A DNA stretch of 13,587 nucleotides from Gammaproteobacteria bacterium (GCA_013153955.1 JAADDM010000020.1:1-13587), one strand, 5' to 3'; positions 1 to 6,414 are shown, counted from the stretch's first letter. The notes: generated by a model from the letters alone, not told the origin. Numbers and translations: made by a program.

Positions 1-254
1 TTGCGGTGCGCATAATGTCTTTCCTGTATTCATTGATGGCAATATCATAACTGAAAAGATTTTTTTTTCATATAAACATAGGCTAATAAGGCGCTTCGTG
101 TTTTTATAATTTTGTCGCTAAGCTTATAATTTTTAACTGAAAAGAGGGGAGGTCAGGTTGTGGGTGTTAAGCAATCATAAATTGTAATAAGTGGTTATAA
201 AAAACTTTAAGTAGGCAATTAACGTCAGTTTAGGGGATAATTCAGAGGATATTT

Positions 255-274
255 AAGGGTCTCGTGCCCTTTTT
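255..274 (+). terminator. Weak candidate intrinsic terminator before the ccoN promoter
   Basis: AAGGG (255-259) pairs with CCCTT (267-271) across a 7-base loop, and a run of five T follows at 270-274. The stem is only five pairs, possibly with one extra T-G pair, so it is marginal. It would make sense as the end of a gene left of the window, insulating the ccoN promoter. It could be chance in AT-rich DNA. Confidence 0.35.
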
Positions 275-308
275 ACCGCCCTGCTAAAGCATATTTCGTA
301 CATCATTC

Positions 309-377
309 TTGATGTCGATTAAGTTTCAAAAGGGTTGTGGCTAGTAAGCCACAGAGTCCTAATTGTATAATTACGCA
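309..377 (+). promoter_or_regulatory. Candidate FNR-type (class I) promoter of ccoNOQP
   Basis: A box TTGAT-GTCG-ATTAA at 309-322 matches the FNR/Anr consensus TTGAT-N4-ATCAA at nine of ten fixed positions. A perfect TATAAT lies at 366-371 with no recognisable -35 hexamer. If transcription starts at A377, the box centre falls at -61.5, the classical class I position for an FNR activator. cbb3 operons are widely controlled by FNR-family regulators, so box, spacing and gene agree. A perfect dyad (336-353) covers the -35 region. The start site is inferred. Confidence 0.65.
336..353 (+). repeat. Perfect dyad in the ccoN promoter
   Basis: TGTGGCT (336-342) and AGCCACA (347-353) are exact reverse complements separated by AGTA. 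The dyad lies between the FNR-type box and TATAAT, spanning about -41 to -24 for the proposed start. It lies upstream of the transcript, so an operator for a second regulator is more likely than an RNA hairpin, unless transcription begins further upstream. Confidence 0.5.
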
Positions 378-453
378 TTGAGGAGTCTGTGTTTTATTGG
401 CTGGTTGATTTTAGGCACGGACAGTATTTTTGATAAAAAGGGGAATCCAACTG

Positions 454-1887
454 ATGGATACTACAGCAAAGCCACAATATGATGATGGCGTGGTTAAGTA
501 TTTGACAGTGGGCGCGGTCGTTTTCTTAGTGCTAGGTACTTTAATGGGTACTTATGCAGCTTCGGAATTAGCGTGGCCAATGTTAAATTTTGATATTGCG
601 GAAATCACTTTTGCACGATTACGAGTTATTCATACGAATACCGTTATCTTTGCATTCGGTGGAATGACGCTTATGGCGACAGCTTACTACACGGTTCAGC
701 GAACCAATGGCGTAAAGTTGTGGAGTAATAGTTTGGCTTGGTGGACATCTATCTTGTTCACGATAGGGCTATTAGCAACCGTTGTTTCATTAGCATTAGG
801 AATGAATACAAGTAAAGAATACCATGAGCAAGAGTGGCCTTTGGCGATTGCGATTGCACTGGTTTGGACGCTTTATACGTTCAACTTTATTATGACGATT
901 GCATCGCGTAATAAAGAGACGCACTCACACGTTTACGTTTCTAACTGGTTCTTTATGGGAATGATGATTGCCATTACGTACCTATATGTTGTTAACGGTT
1001 TAGCGATTCCAGTTTCACTGTTCCGTTCATACTCGATGTTTGCGGGTGTTCAGGATGCGATGATTCAGTGGTGGTGGGGGCATAATGCAGTAGGTTTCTT
1101 CCTAACGGCTGGGTTCCTTGCGATCATGTACTACTTCGTACCTAAGCAAGCGCAGCGTCCAATTTACTCATACCGTTTATCGGTAATCCACTTCTGGGCA
1201 TTAATGTTTGGTTATGTATGGTTAGGGGCTCACCACCTTCAGTACACAGCACTTCCAGACTGGACGGGTTCACTGGGTGCAGCGATCTCTCTAGCGATGA
1301 TTATCCCTTCATGGGGGGGAGCACTTAACGGAATGCTAACGCTTTCTGGTGCTTGGGATAGATTGCGTACCGATTATATCTTACGTTTCTTAATCATCTC
1401 ATTAGCGTTCTATGCAATGTCTACTTTCGAAGGGCCTGTTATGGCTGCGAAAACGGTCAATGCACTGTCTCACTACACGGATTGGACAGTTGGTCACGTT
1501 CACTCTGGTGCGTTAGGTTGGGTAGCGATGGTTTCTATCGGTGCGATCTATCACATGGTGATGAAGATGTGGAACACTGAGATGTACTCTATGCAGTTAA
1601 TTAACTTCCATTTCTGGTTAGCAACGATTGGGACGGTGTTCTATATCGTAGCGATGTGGGTATCAGGAATTATGCAGGGTCTAATGTGGAGAGCGTACGA
1701 TGAATATGGAACGCTTGCCTATACCTTTGCAGAGTCAGTTTCTGCGATGCACCCTTACTACGCAATGCGTGCGTTTGGTGGGCTATTGTTTTTCACAGGT
1801 GCGGTTGTCATGCTATATAACGTCGTTATGACAATTCGTATGGCGAATGCAAAAGCAGCAGCAAATACAGAAACAGCACACGCTTAA
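454..1887 (+). CDS. ccoN: Cytochrome c oxidase cbb3-type, catalytic subunit I
   Basis: CcoN is the haem-copper core of cbb3 oxidase. It reduces O2 to water in the inner membrane with electrons from CcoO/CcoP and pumps protons. The protein has 477 residues, normal for the family, with about 12 hydrophobic spans. Expected ligands are visible: H60 and H350 for low-spin haem b, H348 for haem b3, and H210, H260 and H261 for CuB. Y254 sits where the cross-linked tyrosine of cbb3 enzymes lies, and E326 is in the conserved STFEGP segment. I chose ATG 454 because a G-rich Shine-Dalgarno (440-443) lies 10 bases upstream; a TTG at 430 would place that site inside the coding region. It is the first gene of ccoNOQP, probably under FNR-type control. 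Confidence 0.97.
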   Translation: MDTTAKPQYDDGVVKYLTVGAVVFLVLGTLMGTYAASELAWPMLNFDIAEITFARLRVIHTNTVIFAFGGMTLMATAYYTVQRTNGVKLWSNSLAWWTSILFTIGLLATVVSLALGMNTSKEYHEQEWPLAIAIALVWTLYTFNFIMTIASRNKETHSHVYVSNWFFMGMMIAITYLYVVNGLAIPVSLFRSYSMFAGVQDAMIQWWWGHNAVGFFLTAGFLAIMYYFVPKQAQRPIYSYRLSVIHFWALMFGYVWLGAHHLQYTALPDWTGSLGAAISLAMIIPSWGGALNGMLTLSGAWDRLRTDYILRFLIISLAFYAMSTFEGPVMAAKTVNALSHYTDWTVGHVHSGALGWVAMVSIGAIYHMVMKMWNTEMYSMQLINFHFWLATIGTVFYIVAMWVSGIMQGLMWRAYDEYGTLAYTFAESVSAMHPYYAMRAFGGLLFFTGAVVMLYNVVMTIRMANAKAAANTETAHA

Positions 1888-1900
1888 AGTAGTAGCTGAG

Positions 1901-1926
1901 TTAAGTGGCAAGTCATTGCCGCTTAA
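1901..1926 (+). repeat. Strong intercistronic hairpin between ccoN and ccoO
   Basis: An 11-base arm at 1901-1911 pairs with 1916-1926 around a GTCA loop. Ten pairs are Watson-Crick and one is T-G. No T-run follows, so it is not an ordinary intrinsic terminator. It lies 13 bases after the ccoN stop and 17 bases before the ccoO Shine-Dalgarno (AGGAG, 1944-1948). An mRNA-stabilising or processing element that sets the ccoN:ccoO ratio is a reasonable inference. Confidence 0.6.
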
Positions 1927-1957
1927 ATTGAAATTATGAGTTGAGGAGCACAAACTC

Positions 1958-2788
1958 ATGTCAGATGATCAAAAACCAAAAAATATCCAGGAAATGTTTG
2001 AGCGTAATATTTTTGCGCTATTCATCGCTACAGCGCTCGCTGTGTCGATTGCTGGAATTGTAGAAATCGTACCGTTATTTCACCTGAAGTCTGCAGTAGA
2101 CTATACGGAGAAAACAGATAAGTACGGAAATGTTAAAAATGAAAAGTTTCCAGAGTTAGTTTGGGAACGTACTTTCACGGAAGATGCCGATGGGAAACTT
2201 GTTTCTGAGAAAGCATTATATAAAGAAGACAAGCACGGCAAATGGGTTGTGGCTGATTGGAAAGCGGGTGATGGGGTTCGTCCTTATACGCCACTTGAGT
2301 TAGCAGGTCGTGATTTATATATCCGTGAAGGGTGTCATATTTGTCACTCACAAATGATTCGTCCGTTCCGTGATGAGCGTGAGCGTTATGGCCACTTCTC
2401 TCTTGCAACCGAGTCTATGTATGATCACCCAATGTTATGGGGATCAAAACGTACTGGACCGGATATTGCACGTTTAGGCGGTAAATACTCTGATGAATGG
2501 CACGTATTGCACTTATTGCGTCCGCAAGACATGGTTCCTGAGTCGGTTATGCCTGCTTACCCATGGTTAGCTGATTCACTTGCTTCTGAAGATTTCTTCG
2601 GAACTGAGCGTGATATGCAAAAGCGCCTTTCTGTCATGCGCACACTGGGTGTGCCGTACACAGATGCTGAAATTGAAAATGCAAACAAAGCGATTGAAGG
2701 CTATACACAGATGGATGCCATGATTGCTTATTTGCAGGTTCTAGGCACGATGGTTAAGTTGGATGATTCAACGGACTATCGTCAGTAA
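1958..2788 (+). CDS. ccoO: Cytochrome c oxidase cbb3-type, mono-haem subunit II
   Basis: CcoO is a membrane-anchored monohaem cytochrome c that passes electrons from CcoP to CcoN on the periplasmic side. One N-terminal membrane span is visible at about residues 18-42. The haem c site is C126-H-I-C129-H130 within the conserved REGC..CHSQMIRPFR region, and M198 in SVMPAYPWL is the likely sixth ligand. Start ATG 1958 has AGGAG 9 bases upstream. The protein is 276 residues, whereas typical CcoO is near 200. The excess is mostly a charged segment at about 46-105, between the membrane anchor and the conserved RPYTPLELAGRD. That segment contains three similar D-x-G-[NK] turns (DKYGN, DADGK, DKHGK). 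The gene is otherwise intact and its stop lies 2 bases before ccoQ. Confidence 0.96.
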   Translation: MSDDQKPKNIQEMFERNIFALFIATALAVSIAGIVEIVPLFHLKSAVDYTEKTDKYGNVKNEKFPELVWERTFTEDADGKLVSEKALYKEDKHGKWVVADWKAGDGVRPYTPLELAGRDLYIREGCHICHSQMIRPFRDERERYGHFSLATESMYDHPMLWGSKRTGPDIARLGGKYSDEWHVLHLLRPQDMVPESVMPAYPWLADSLASEDFFGTERDMQKRLSVMRTLGVPYTDAEIENANKAIEGYTQMDAMIAYLQVLGTMVKLDDSTDYRQ

Positions 2789-2790
2789 TT

Positions 2791-2973
2791 ATGAGTGTTA
2801 TGGAAGAGTATCTAAGCACAGACTGGGCGTCAATGACGACCCAGGACTGGGCTGGACTAATCGTAACCGTATTGGTGTTTTTCGGAATGTTAATTACGTT
2901 CTCACTGGCTTTAAGACCCAGTAAGCGTAAAGAGATGGAAGCACAAAAATACAAAATTTTGGATGACGATTAA
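2791..2973 (+). CDS. ccoQ: Cytochrome c oxidase cbb3-type, small subunit CcoQ
   Basis: This 60-residue protein has one membrane span (about residues 20-41), then a basic RPSKRKEMEAQKY stretch and an acidic end. That layout, and the position between ccoO and ccoP, identify CcoQ. The small subunit helps stabilise the complex, in particular its association with CcoP, in organisms where it has been studied. The ATG at 2791 lies just 2 bases after the ccoO stop and has no visible Shine-Dalgarno, so translation is probably coupled to ccoO. A second in-frame ATG at 2800 is possible but is no better placed. Confidence 0.88.
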   Translation: MSVMEEYLSTDWASMTTQDWAGLIVTVLVFFGMLITFSLALRPSKRKEMEAQKYKILDDD

Positions 2974-2997
2974 TCGTTATTTTGAGGAGAGATAAAT

Positions 2998-3906
2998 ATG
3001 GCAAATCATAATCCATGGCCAGATGAAGGTAATACTGGTCATATTTGGGATGAAGATCTTCGCGAATTAGATAACCCGCCACCGCTGTGGTGGATGTTGT
3101 CGTTCTACGCGGGTTTCTTAATTATTATTTTTTATACGCTATATTACCCGACGATTCCGTTGACGAATAGTATGGGTGAAAAGACAGAAGGGCTTGCTGG
3201 ATGGACCGCTGTTAATGAGTATGAAGAAGACTTTAAAGTATTGAAAGACTGGCGAGTGGCTAAGTTTGCGGATAAGGAAGAGAAGCTTGCAGCAATGTCT
3301 GTGGCCGATATTCTAAAAGACGATGAGCTTAAATCTTATGCTGTTGCAACGTCTAAAATGTTATTTGGTGACTACTGTGCAGCATGTCACGGAGCAGGTG
3401 GAGCGGGCAACCCTTCATTCCCTGTTTTAGCGGATGATGATTGGCTTTGGGGCGGCAAAATCGCTCAGATCGAAGCCTCTATCAAAAATGGTCGCATGGG
3501 TAACATGCCAGCTAAAGGGATGATGGGGAATCTATCAGACGAAGAGATTGACAGTGTCACGGATTATGTCATTGCACTTTCTGAAGGAACGGCAGGCGAC
3601 GATGCTTATAAAGCGGGTAAAGCCGTTTATACTAAAGGTATGTGTCTAGCGTGTCACGGTCCTGCTGGTAAGCCTCTTGCCCCTGCTGGAGCAGCAAACC
3701 TAACGGATCAAATCTGGCGCTTCAGTGGCGACAGAGATGACATTCGTTCTGTGATTGCACATGGTGTAAATGTTAAGAAGAATGGAGAGTATGTTGCTGG
3801 TACGCGTAAAGCAGTCATGCCTTCTTTCAAAGAGCGTCTACCGAATGCAGATGTAAATGTTAAGCGATTAGCGGTTTACATCCACGCACTAGGTGGCGGA
3901 CAATAA
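2998..3906 (+). CDS. ccoP: Cytochrome c oxidase cbb3-type, di-haem subunit III
   Basis: CcoP is the membrane-bound dihaem cytochrome c that takes electrons from soluble cytochrome c or the bc1 complex and hands them to CcoO. The N-terminal TGHIWDEDLRELDNPPPLWW segment is characteristic and is followed by a span at about residues 30-50. Haem sites are C127-A-A-C130-H131 and C216-L-A-C219-H220, with M170 (NMP) and M274 (VMPSF) as likely axial methionines. The 302 residues are normal. GAGGAGA at 2984-2990 lies 7 bases from the ATG. It is the last gene of ccoNOQP, and an intrinsic terminator begins about 30 bases past its stop. Confidence 0.97.
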   Translation: MANHNPWPDEGNTGHIWDEDLRELDNPPPLWWMLSFYAGFLIIIFYTLYYPTIPLTNSMGEKTEGLAGWTAVNEYEEDFKVLKDWRVAKFADKEEKLAAMSVADILKDDELKSYAVATSKMLFGDYCAACHGAGGAGNPSFPVLADDDWLWGGKIAQIEASIKNGRMGNMPAKGMMGNLSDEEIDSVTDYVIALSEGTAGDDAYKAGKAVYTKGMCLACHGPAGKPLAPAGAANLTDQIWRFSGDRDDIRSVIAHGVNVKKNGEYVAGTRKAVMPSFKERLPNADVNVKRLAVYIHALGGGQ

Positions 3907-3936
3907 TTTAATGCGTTGGCATTAAAAGATTGGCTG

Positions 3937-3970
3937 AAGAAGGGGAGCATAAGTTCTCCTTCTTTGTTTT
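3937..3970 (+). terminator. Intrinsic terminator after ccoP
   Basis: AAGAAGG (3937-3943) pairs with CCTTCTT (3958-3964), and the stem extends inward by four further pairs including two G-T. The loop is six bases, and the T-rich tract TTTGTTTT (3963-3970) follows. It closes the ccoNOQP transcript and separates it from the small ORF at 4016. Confidence 0.8.
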
Positions 3971-3982
3971 GAAGATATACAA

Positions 3983-4000
3983 ACTTGATGTAAATCAAGT
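3983..4000 (+). promoter_or_regulatory. Perfect FNR/Anr-type box before the 46-codon ORF
   Basis: TTGAT-GTAA-ATCAA at 3985-3998 matches the FNR consensus at all ten fixed positions. The symmetry continues one base pair further on the left and right (AC...GT, 3983-4000). It lies 15 bases beyond the ccoP terminator. It ends only 17 bases before the ATG at 4016, directly upstream of the Shine-Dalgarno. This is too close for ordinary class I or II activation of that ORF, so repression, or activation of a start inside the ORF, has to be considered. Confidence 0.75.
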
Positions 4001-4015
4001 GTTAAGGAGTTTGTT

Positions 4016-4156
4016 ATGAATGATTTAAATAATGATTTCGTACTTTGGATCTCTATTGGTGCTTTGGTGTTAACCATTGTTTCTGGTCTTGCTTTTGCCT
4101 ATAAAACCGCTAGAGGGATGGAAGGGCTTGAGAAGAATGAGTCTAAAGACGATTAG
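4016..4156 (+). CDS. Small single-span membrane protein in the cbb3 locus, unknown
   Basis: The ORF encodes 46 residues: a short acidic N-terminus (MNDLNNDF), one hydrophobic span at about residues 8-29, then a charged tail rich in K and E. AAGGAG at 4004-4009 lies 6 bases before the ATG, so translation looks genuine. It sits between the ccoP terminator and its own terminator (4185-4214) and has a perfect FNR-type box just upstream. ccoQ is already present at 2791, so this is not CcoQ. I do not recognise the family. A small accessory subunit comparable to the single-helix CcoM of Pseudomonas stutzeri cbb3 oxidase, or a small regulator of assembly, is plausible from size and place only. A non-coding RNA function of the same unit is not excluded. 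Confidence 0.75.
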   Translation: MNDLNNDFVLWISIGALVLTIVSGLAFAYKTARGMEGLEKNESKDD

Positions 4157-4184
4157 AGAAAATTGTTATCTCTAAACAAAAGTG

Positions 4185-4214
4185 GGTCTAACAGTGTTAG
4201 GCCTATTTTTGTTT
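4185..4214 (+). terminator. Intrinsic terminator after the 46-codon ORF
   Basis: GGTCTAAC (4185-4192) pairs with GTTAGGCC (4196-4203), with one T-G pair and a three-base loop, followed by TATTTTTGTTT. The flanking AAACAAAA (4175-4182) can pair with the T-tract and lengthen the stem, which also gives it terminator character on the other strand. It separates the small ORF from ccoG. Confidence 0.85.
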
Positions 4215-4234
4215 ATAGAGTTCAATAAAAACAT

Positions 4235-4268
4235 TTGCTTATGCCTGTAAAAGTTTTTTTTATACACT
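4235..4268 (+). promoter_or_regulatory. Weak candidate promoter for ccoG
   Basis: ccoG follows a good terminator by about 90 bases and so should have its own start. The best core match is TTGCTT (4235-4240) with TATACA (4261-4266). The 20-base spacing, containing a run of T, is poor. No FNR-type N4-spaced box is seen here. The TTGATCAA at 4298-4305 lacks the spacer and overlaps the start codon. Confidence 0.25.
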
Positions 4269-4304
4269 TTGTATTACCAACATACTTAACAATGGAATTG
4301 ATCA

Positions 4305-5774
4305 ATGTCTGACTCGAAAAAAGAGCTCTACCGAGATAATGGCCAAACAGGTTCATTATTGGATCAAATGGATACAAGTAATAAAAACTTAGAGAGCATA
4401 GGGGTTGAAATTCTACCCGTGCATACTGGAGGGACCGTACACGCAAAACGCATTAAAGGTACGTTCAGAACCGTTAAGTGGGTGATTGCATTTGCGTGGC
4501 TTGCTTTTTTTCTTGCTCCTTATTTACGATGGGACGGTCATCAGGCACTCCTCTTTGATTTGGGAAATCGCCAATTTCATATCTTTGGCCTGACCATTCT
4601 GCCACAAGATATTTGGATTCTTGCGCTTATCCTACTGTTCTTTTCGTTACTACTTGCCGCCTCTACTGCGATTGCGGGCCGATTATGGTGTGGGTATGCG
4701 TGTTTTCAAACCGTCTGGACAGATGTGTTTACCTGGATTGAAGAGAAGATAGAGGGCCAGCCCAACAAGCGTATTAAGCTAGAAGATGCGCCTATGAGCA
4801 TGAGCAAGTTCATCATGAAGCTTAAAAAACATACCATTTGGGGGCTGATTGGATTTATGACCGCCTTCAGTTTTGTCGCTTTCTTTACCGATGCGCTCGA
4901 TTTATGGGTACGTTTGTTTAGGTTTGAATGGAGCTCAACAGAAACCATTGTTATCGTTTCTCTGGGTGCGGCAAGTTACTTTTTTGCAGGTATTTTGCGT
5001 GAACAAACCTGTATTGGATTTTGTCCTTATGCGCGTATTCAAGGGGCGATGATTGATACTCAGACGATCTTGCCGACCTATGATGTTGATCGTGGTGAAC
5101 CTAGAGGTCGAATGAAGCGCGTTAAACCCGGTGAAGAAGCCCCGGATTTAGGGGACTGTATTGACTGTAATTTATGTGTTGCTGTGTGCCCGACCGGAGT
5201 AGATATACGACTCGGTCAGCAGTTTGGATGTATTACCTGTGGTATCTGTATTGATGCGTGTGATTCGGTCATGGAAAAAATTAAAAAACCTAAGGGTTTA
5301 ATTCGATACGCCTCGCTTTCTGAATTTGCAGGTGAAAAATTACCGCCTGTTTACAAGCGGCCACGCGTGATTGTCTATGCAGGGATTATGCTGTTTGCCG
5401 CGATAGGGCTGCTTTATGGCTTGATGACGATGTCACCGATTGATGTTAAAGCCCTGCATGAGCGTTCGCCGCTTTACGTACAAATGAGTGACGGAAATAT
5501 TCAGAACAAGTGGACGATCAAGGTTGTAAATAAAACCAATGAGATCATGAGAGCAGAAATTACGGTACAAGGGCCAGAGGGCTTAACCTTTATTGCAGAC
5601 AAAGTGATTACCATTCCCTCGGGAAATGTCGGCGCAACCACGTTATTGGTTAAAATTCCTAAAAAGAACCTCACACAAACGAATACCCCAGTGGTTATTC
5701 GGGTTATTAATATTAATAACCCCACTATTTCGGATGACTATAAGAGTATGTTTATAGGGCCGAGAATTAAGTAA
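4305..5774 (+). CDS. ccoG: Cytochrome c oxidase accessory protein CcoG (FixG), polyferredoxin
   Basis: CcoG/FixG is an inner-membrane iron-sulfur protein needed for cbb3 biogenesis. In Rhodobacter capsulatus it acts as a cupric reductase supplying Cu(I) to the assembly route. The 489 residues contain spans at about 55-72, 101-125, 178-196, 212-232 and 353-376. Cysteine pairs C129/C133 and C236/C240 lie near the membrane. Two [4Fe-4S] ferredoxin clusters are visible at C285-C288-C291-C295 and C309-C312-C315-C319. The C-terminal 110 residues form an Ig-like domain typical of the family. The ribosome site is weak (GGA at 4294-4296). It lies in a separate unit from ccoNOQP because two terminators intervene. 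Confidence 0.95.
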   Translation: MSDSKKELYRDNGQTGSLLDQMDTSNKNLESIGVEILPVHTGGTVHAKRIKGTFRTVKWVIAFAWLAFFLAPYLRWDGHQALLFDLGNRQFHIFGLTILPQDIWILALILLFFSLLLAASTAIAGRLWCGYACFQTVWTDVFTWIEEKIEGQPNKRIKLEDAPMSMSKFIMKLKKHTIWGLIGFMTAFSFVAFFTDALDLWVRLFRFEWSSTETIVIVSLGAASYFFAGILREQTCIGFCPYARIQGAMIDTQTILPTYDVDRGEPRGRMKRVKPGEEAPDLGDCIDCNLCVAVCPTGVDIRLGQQFGCITCGICIDACDSVMEKIKKPKGLIRYASLSEFAGEKLPPVYKRPRVIVYAGIMLFAAIGLLYGLMTMSPIDVKALHERSPLYVQMSDGNIQNKWTIKVVNKTNEIMRAEITVQGPEGLTFIADKVITIPSGNVGATTLLVKIPKKNLTQTNTPVVIRVININNPTISDDYKSMFIGPRIK

Positions 5775-5847
5775 TTGTTCACCCTTGCACGGGGTCATTA
5801 GCCTGCTAAATTAGCTCCCAGTGCGTATACTATAAGAATGAAAGAGG

Positions 5848-5870
5848 AAAGCCCTTTAGTGGGCTTTTTT
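5848..5870 (+). terminator. Intrinsic terminator or attenuator directly before ccoH
   Basis: AAAGCCC (5848-5854) and GGGCTTT (5861-5867) are perfectly complementary around a six-base loop, and T continues to 5870. Only 22 bases, including the ribosome site, separate it from the ccoH ATG. Any promoter for ccoH must therefore lie upstream, and its transcript must read through the hairpin. A TATACT at 5826-5831 is a possible -10 but has no good -35. Confidence 0.8.
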
Positions 5871-5892
5871 CGTCTTTGCTTAGGAGATAAAA

Positions 5893-6414
5893 ATGTCAGA
5901 TGTAAAAAAAGATACTCGTGATTGGAGTGTTGCTTGGAAAAACCCCTTTGTTGTTGGTTGGTTTGTTATTTTAATTGTTGTTTTGTCGGTTAACTTTTTT
6001 ATGGTCAGCATGGCGATTGTGACGAACCCCGGTTTAGTGATTGAAGATTTTTACGATAAAGGTAAAAATATGGACAAAATCCTTGCCGAGCGTAAGCGGA
6101 TGGAAGAGATGGGATGGCAGTTAGAAATAGACATGCCTATTTTGTCTGAAGGGTCAGCAAAAACAGTGGCTATTAAGGTGTTAGATTTAGAGGGTAAGCC
6201 TTTTGATGTTGATTCTGCGGTGCTCTACTATTATCGTCCTTCAGATCGAAAATTGGATGGTGAGCAGGTACTGTCTGCAACCGAAGGCACTGGAAACTAT
6301 GCCGCTGATTTATTGCTTAATACCAAAGGTAAGTGGCAAATTGTGATAGAAATTAAAAAAGGTGACCTAACGTACAATATGGGCCGTGCAATCATGGTTA
6401 AAGATCCTGAATAA
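5893..6414 (+). CDS. ccoH: cbb3 oxidase assembly protein CcoH (FixH family)
   Basis: CcoH/FixH is a single-span inner-membrane protein that contacts the cbb3 oxidase during and after assembly and is required for stable complex formation. This copy has 173 residues. The span is at about 17-42, followed by the family signature NPGLVIEDFYDKGKNMDK (45-62) and a periplasmic beta-rich domain. AGGAG at 5882-5886 lies 6 bases before the ATG. Its stop codon shares one base with the ccoI start (TAATG), implying translational coupling in a ccoH-ccoI-ccoS unit. A strong terminator hairpin ends 22 bases before its start, which may throttle expression of all three genes. Confidence 0.93.
   Translation: MSDVKKDTRDWSVAWKNPFVVGWFVILIVVLSVNFFMVSMAIVTNPGLVIEDFYDKGKNMDKILAERKRMEEMGWQLEIDMPILSEGSAKTVAIKVLDLEGKPFDVDSAVLYYYRPSDRKLDGEQVLSATEGTGNYAADLLLNTKGKWQIVIEIKKGDLTYNMGRAIMVKDPE

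Larger units (their letters stand above)
1..453 (+). other. Upstream intergenic region and ccoN leader
   Basis: No gene of credible length is visible on either strand here. The first 200 bases are AT-rich, with T-runs, two copies of a 10-base TTATAATTTT element exactly 20 bases apart (104-113 and 124-133) and two copies of AACTGAAAAGA (49-59 and 135-145). A weak terminator-like hairpin follows at 255-274. From about 300 onward the sequence looks like the control region of ccoN: an FNR-type box, a perfect dyad, a consensus TATAAT and an untranslated leader of about 77 bases with a possible stem (arms 385-391 and 416-422, one G-U pair). The gene upstream of the window is not seen. Confidence 0.7.

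Noticed and set aside
144..181. Strong Shine-Dalgarno-like GAGGGGAGG followed by TTG/GTG
   Set aside because: The reading frames behind it close after 6 to 9 codons with no repeated or regulatory codons, so no leader peptide can be supported.
430..453. Eight-codon N-terminal extension of ccoN from a TTG start
   Set aside because: The G-rich ribosome site (440-443) lies inside this extension and is correctly placed for ATG 454, which also gives the usual CcoN length and histidine numbering.
2800..2973. Alternative ccoQ start at ATG 2800
   Set aside because: It has no better ribosome site than ATG 2791, which is adjacent to the ccoO stop and suited to translational coupling.
4298..4305. TTGATCAA palindrome at the ccoG start as an FNR site
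   Set aside because: The four-base spacer of FNR-type boxes is missing and it overlaps the start codon; an 8-base palindrome here can be chance.
5838..5923. 28-codon ORF overlapping the ccoH leader
   Set aside because: It has no ribosome site, runs through the terminator hairpin and overlaps the ccoH start in another frame.
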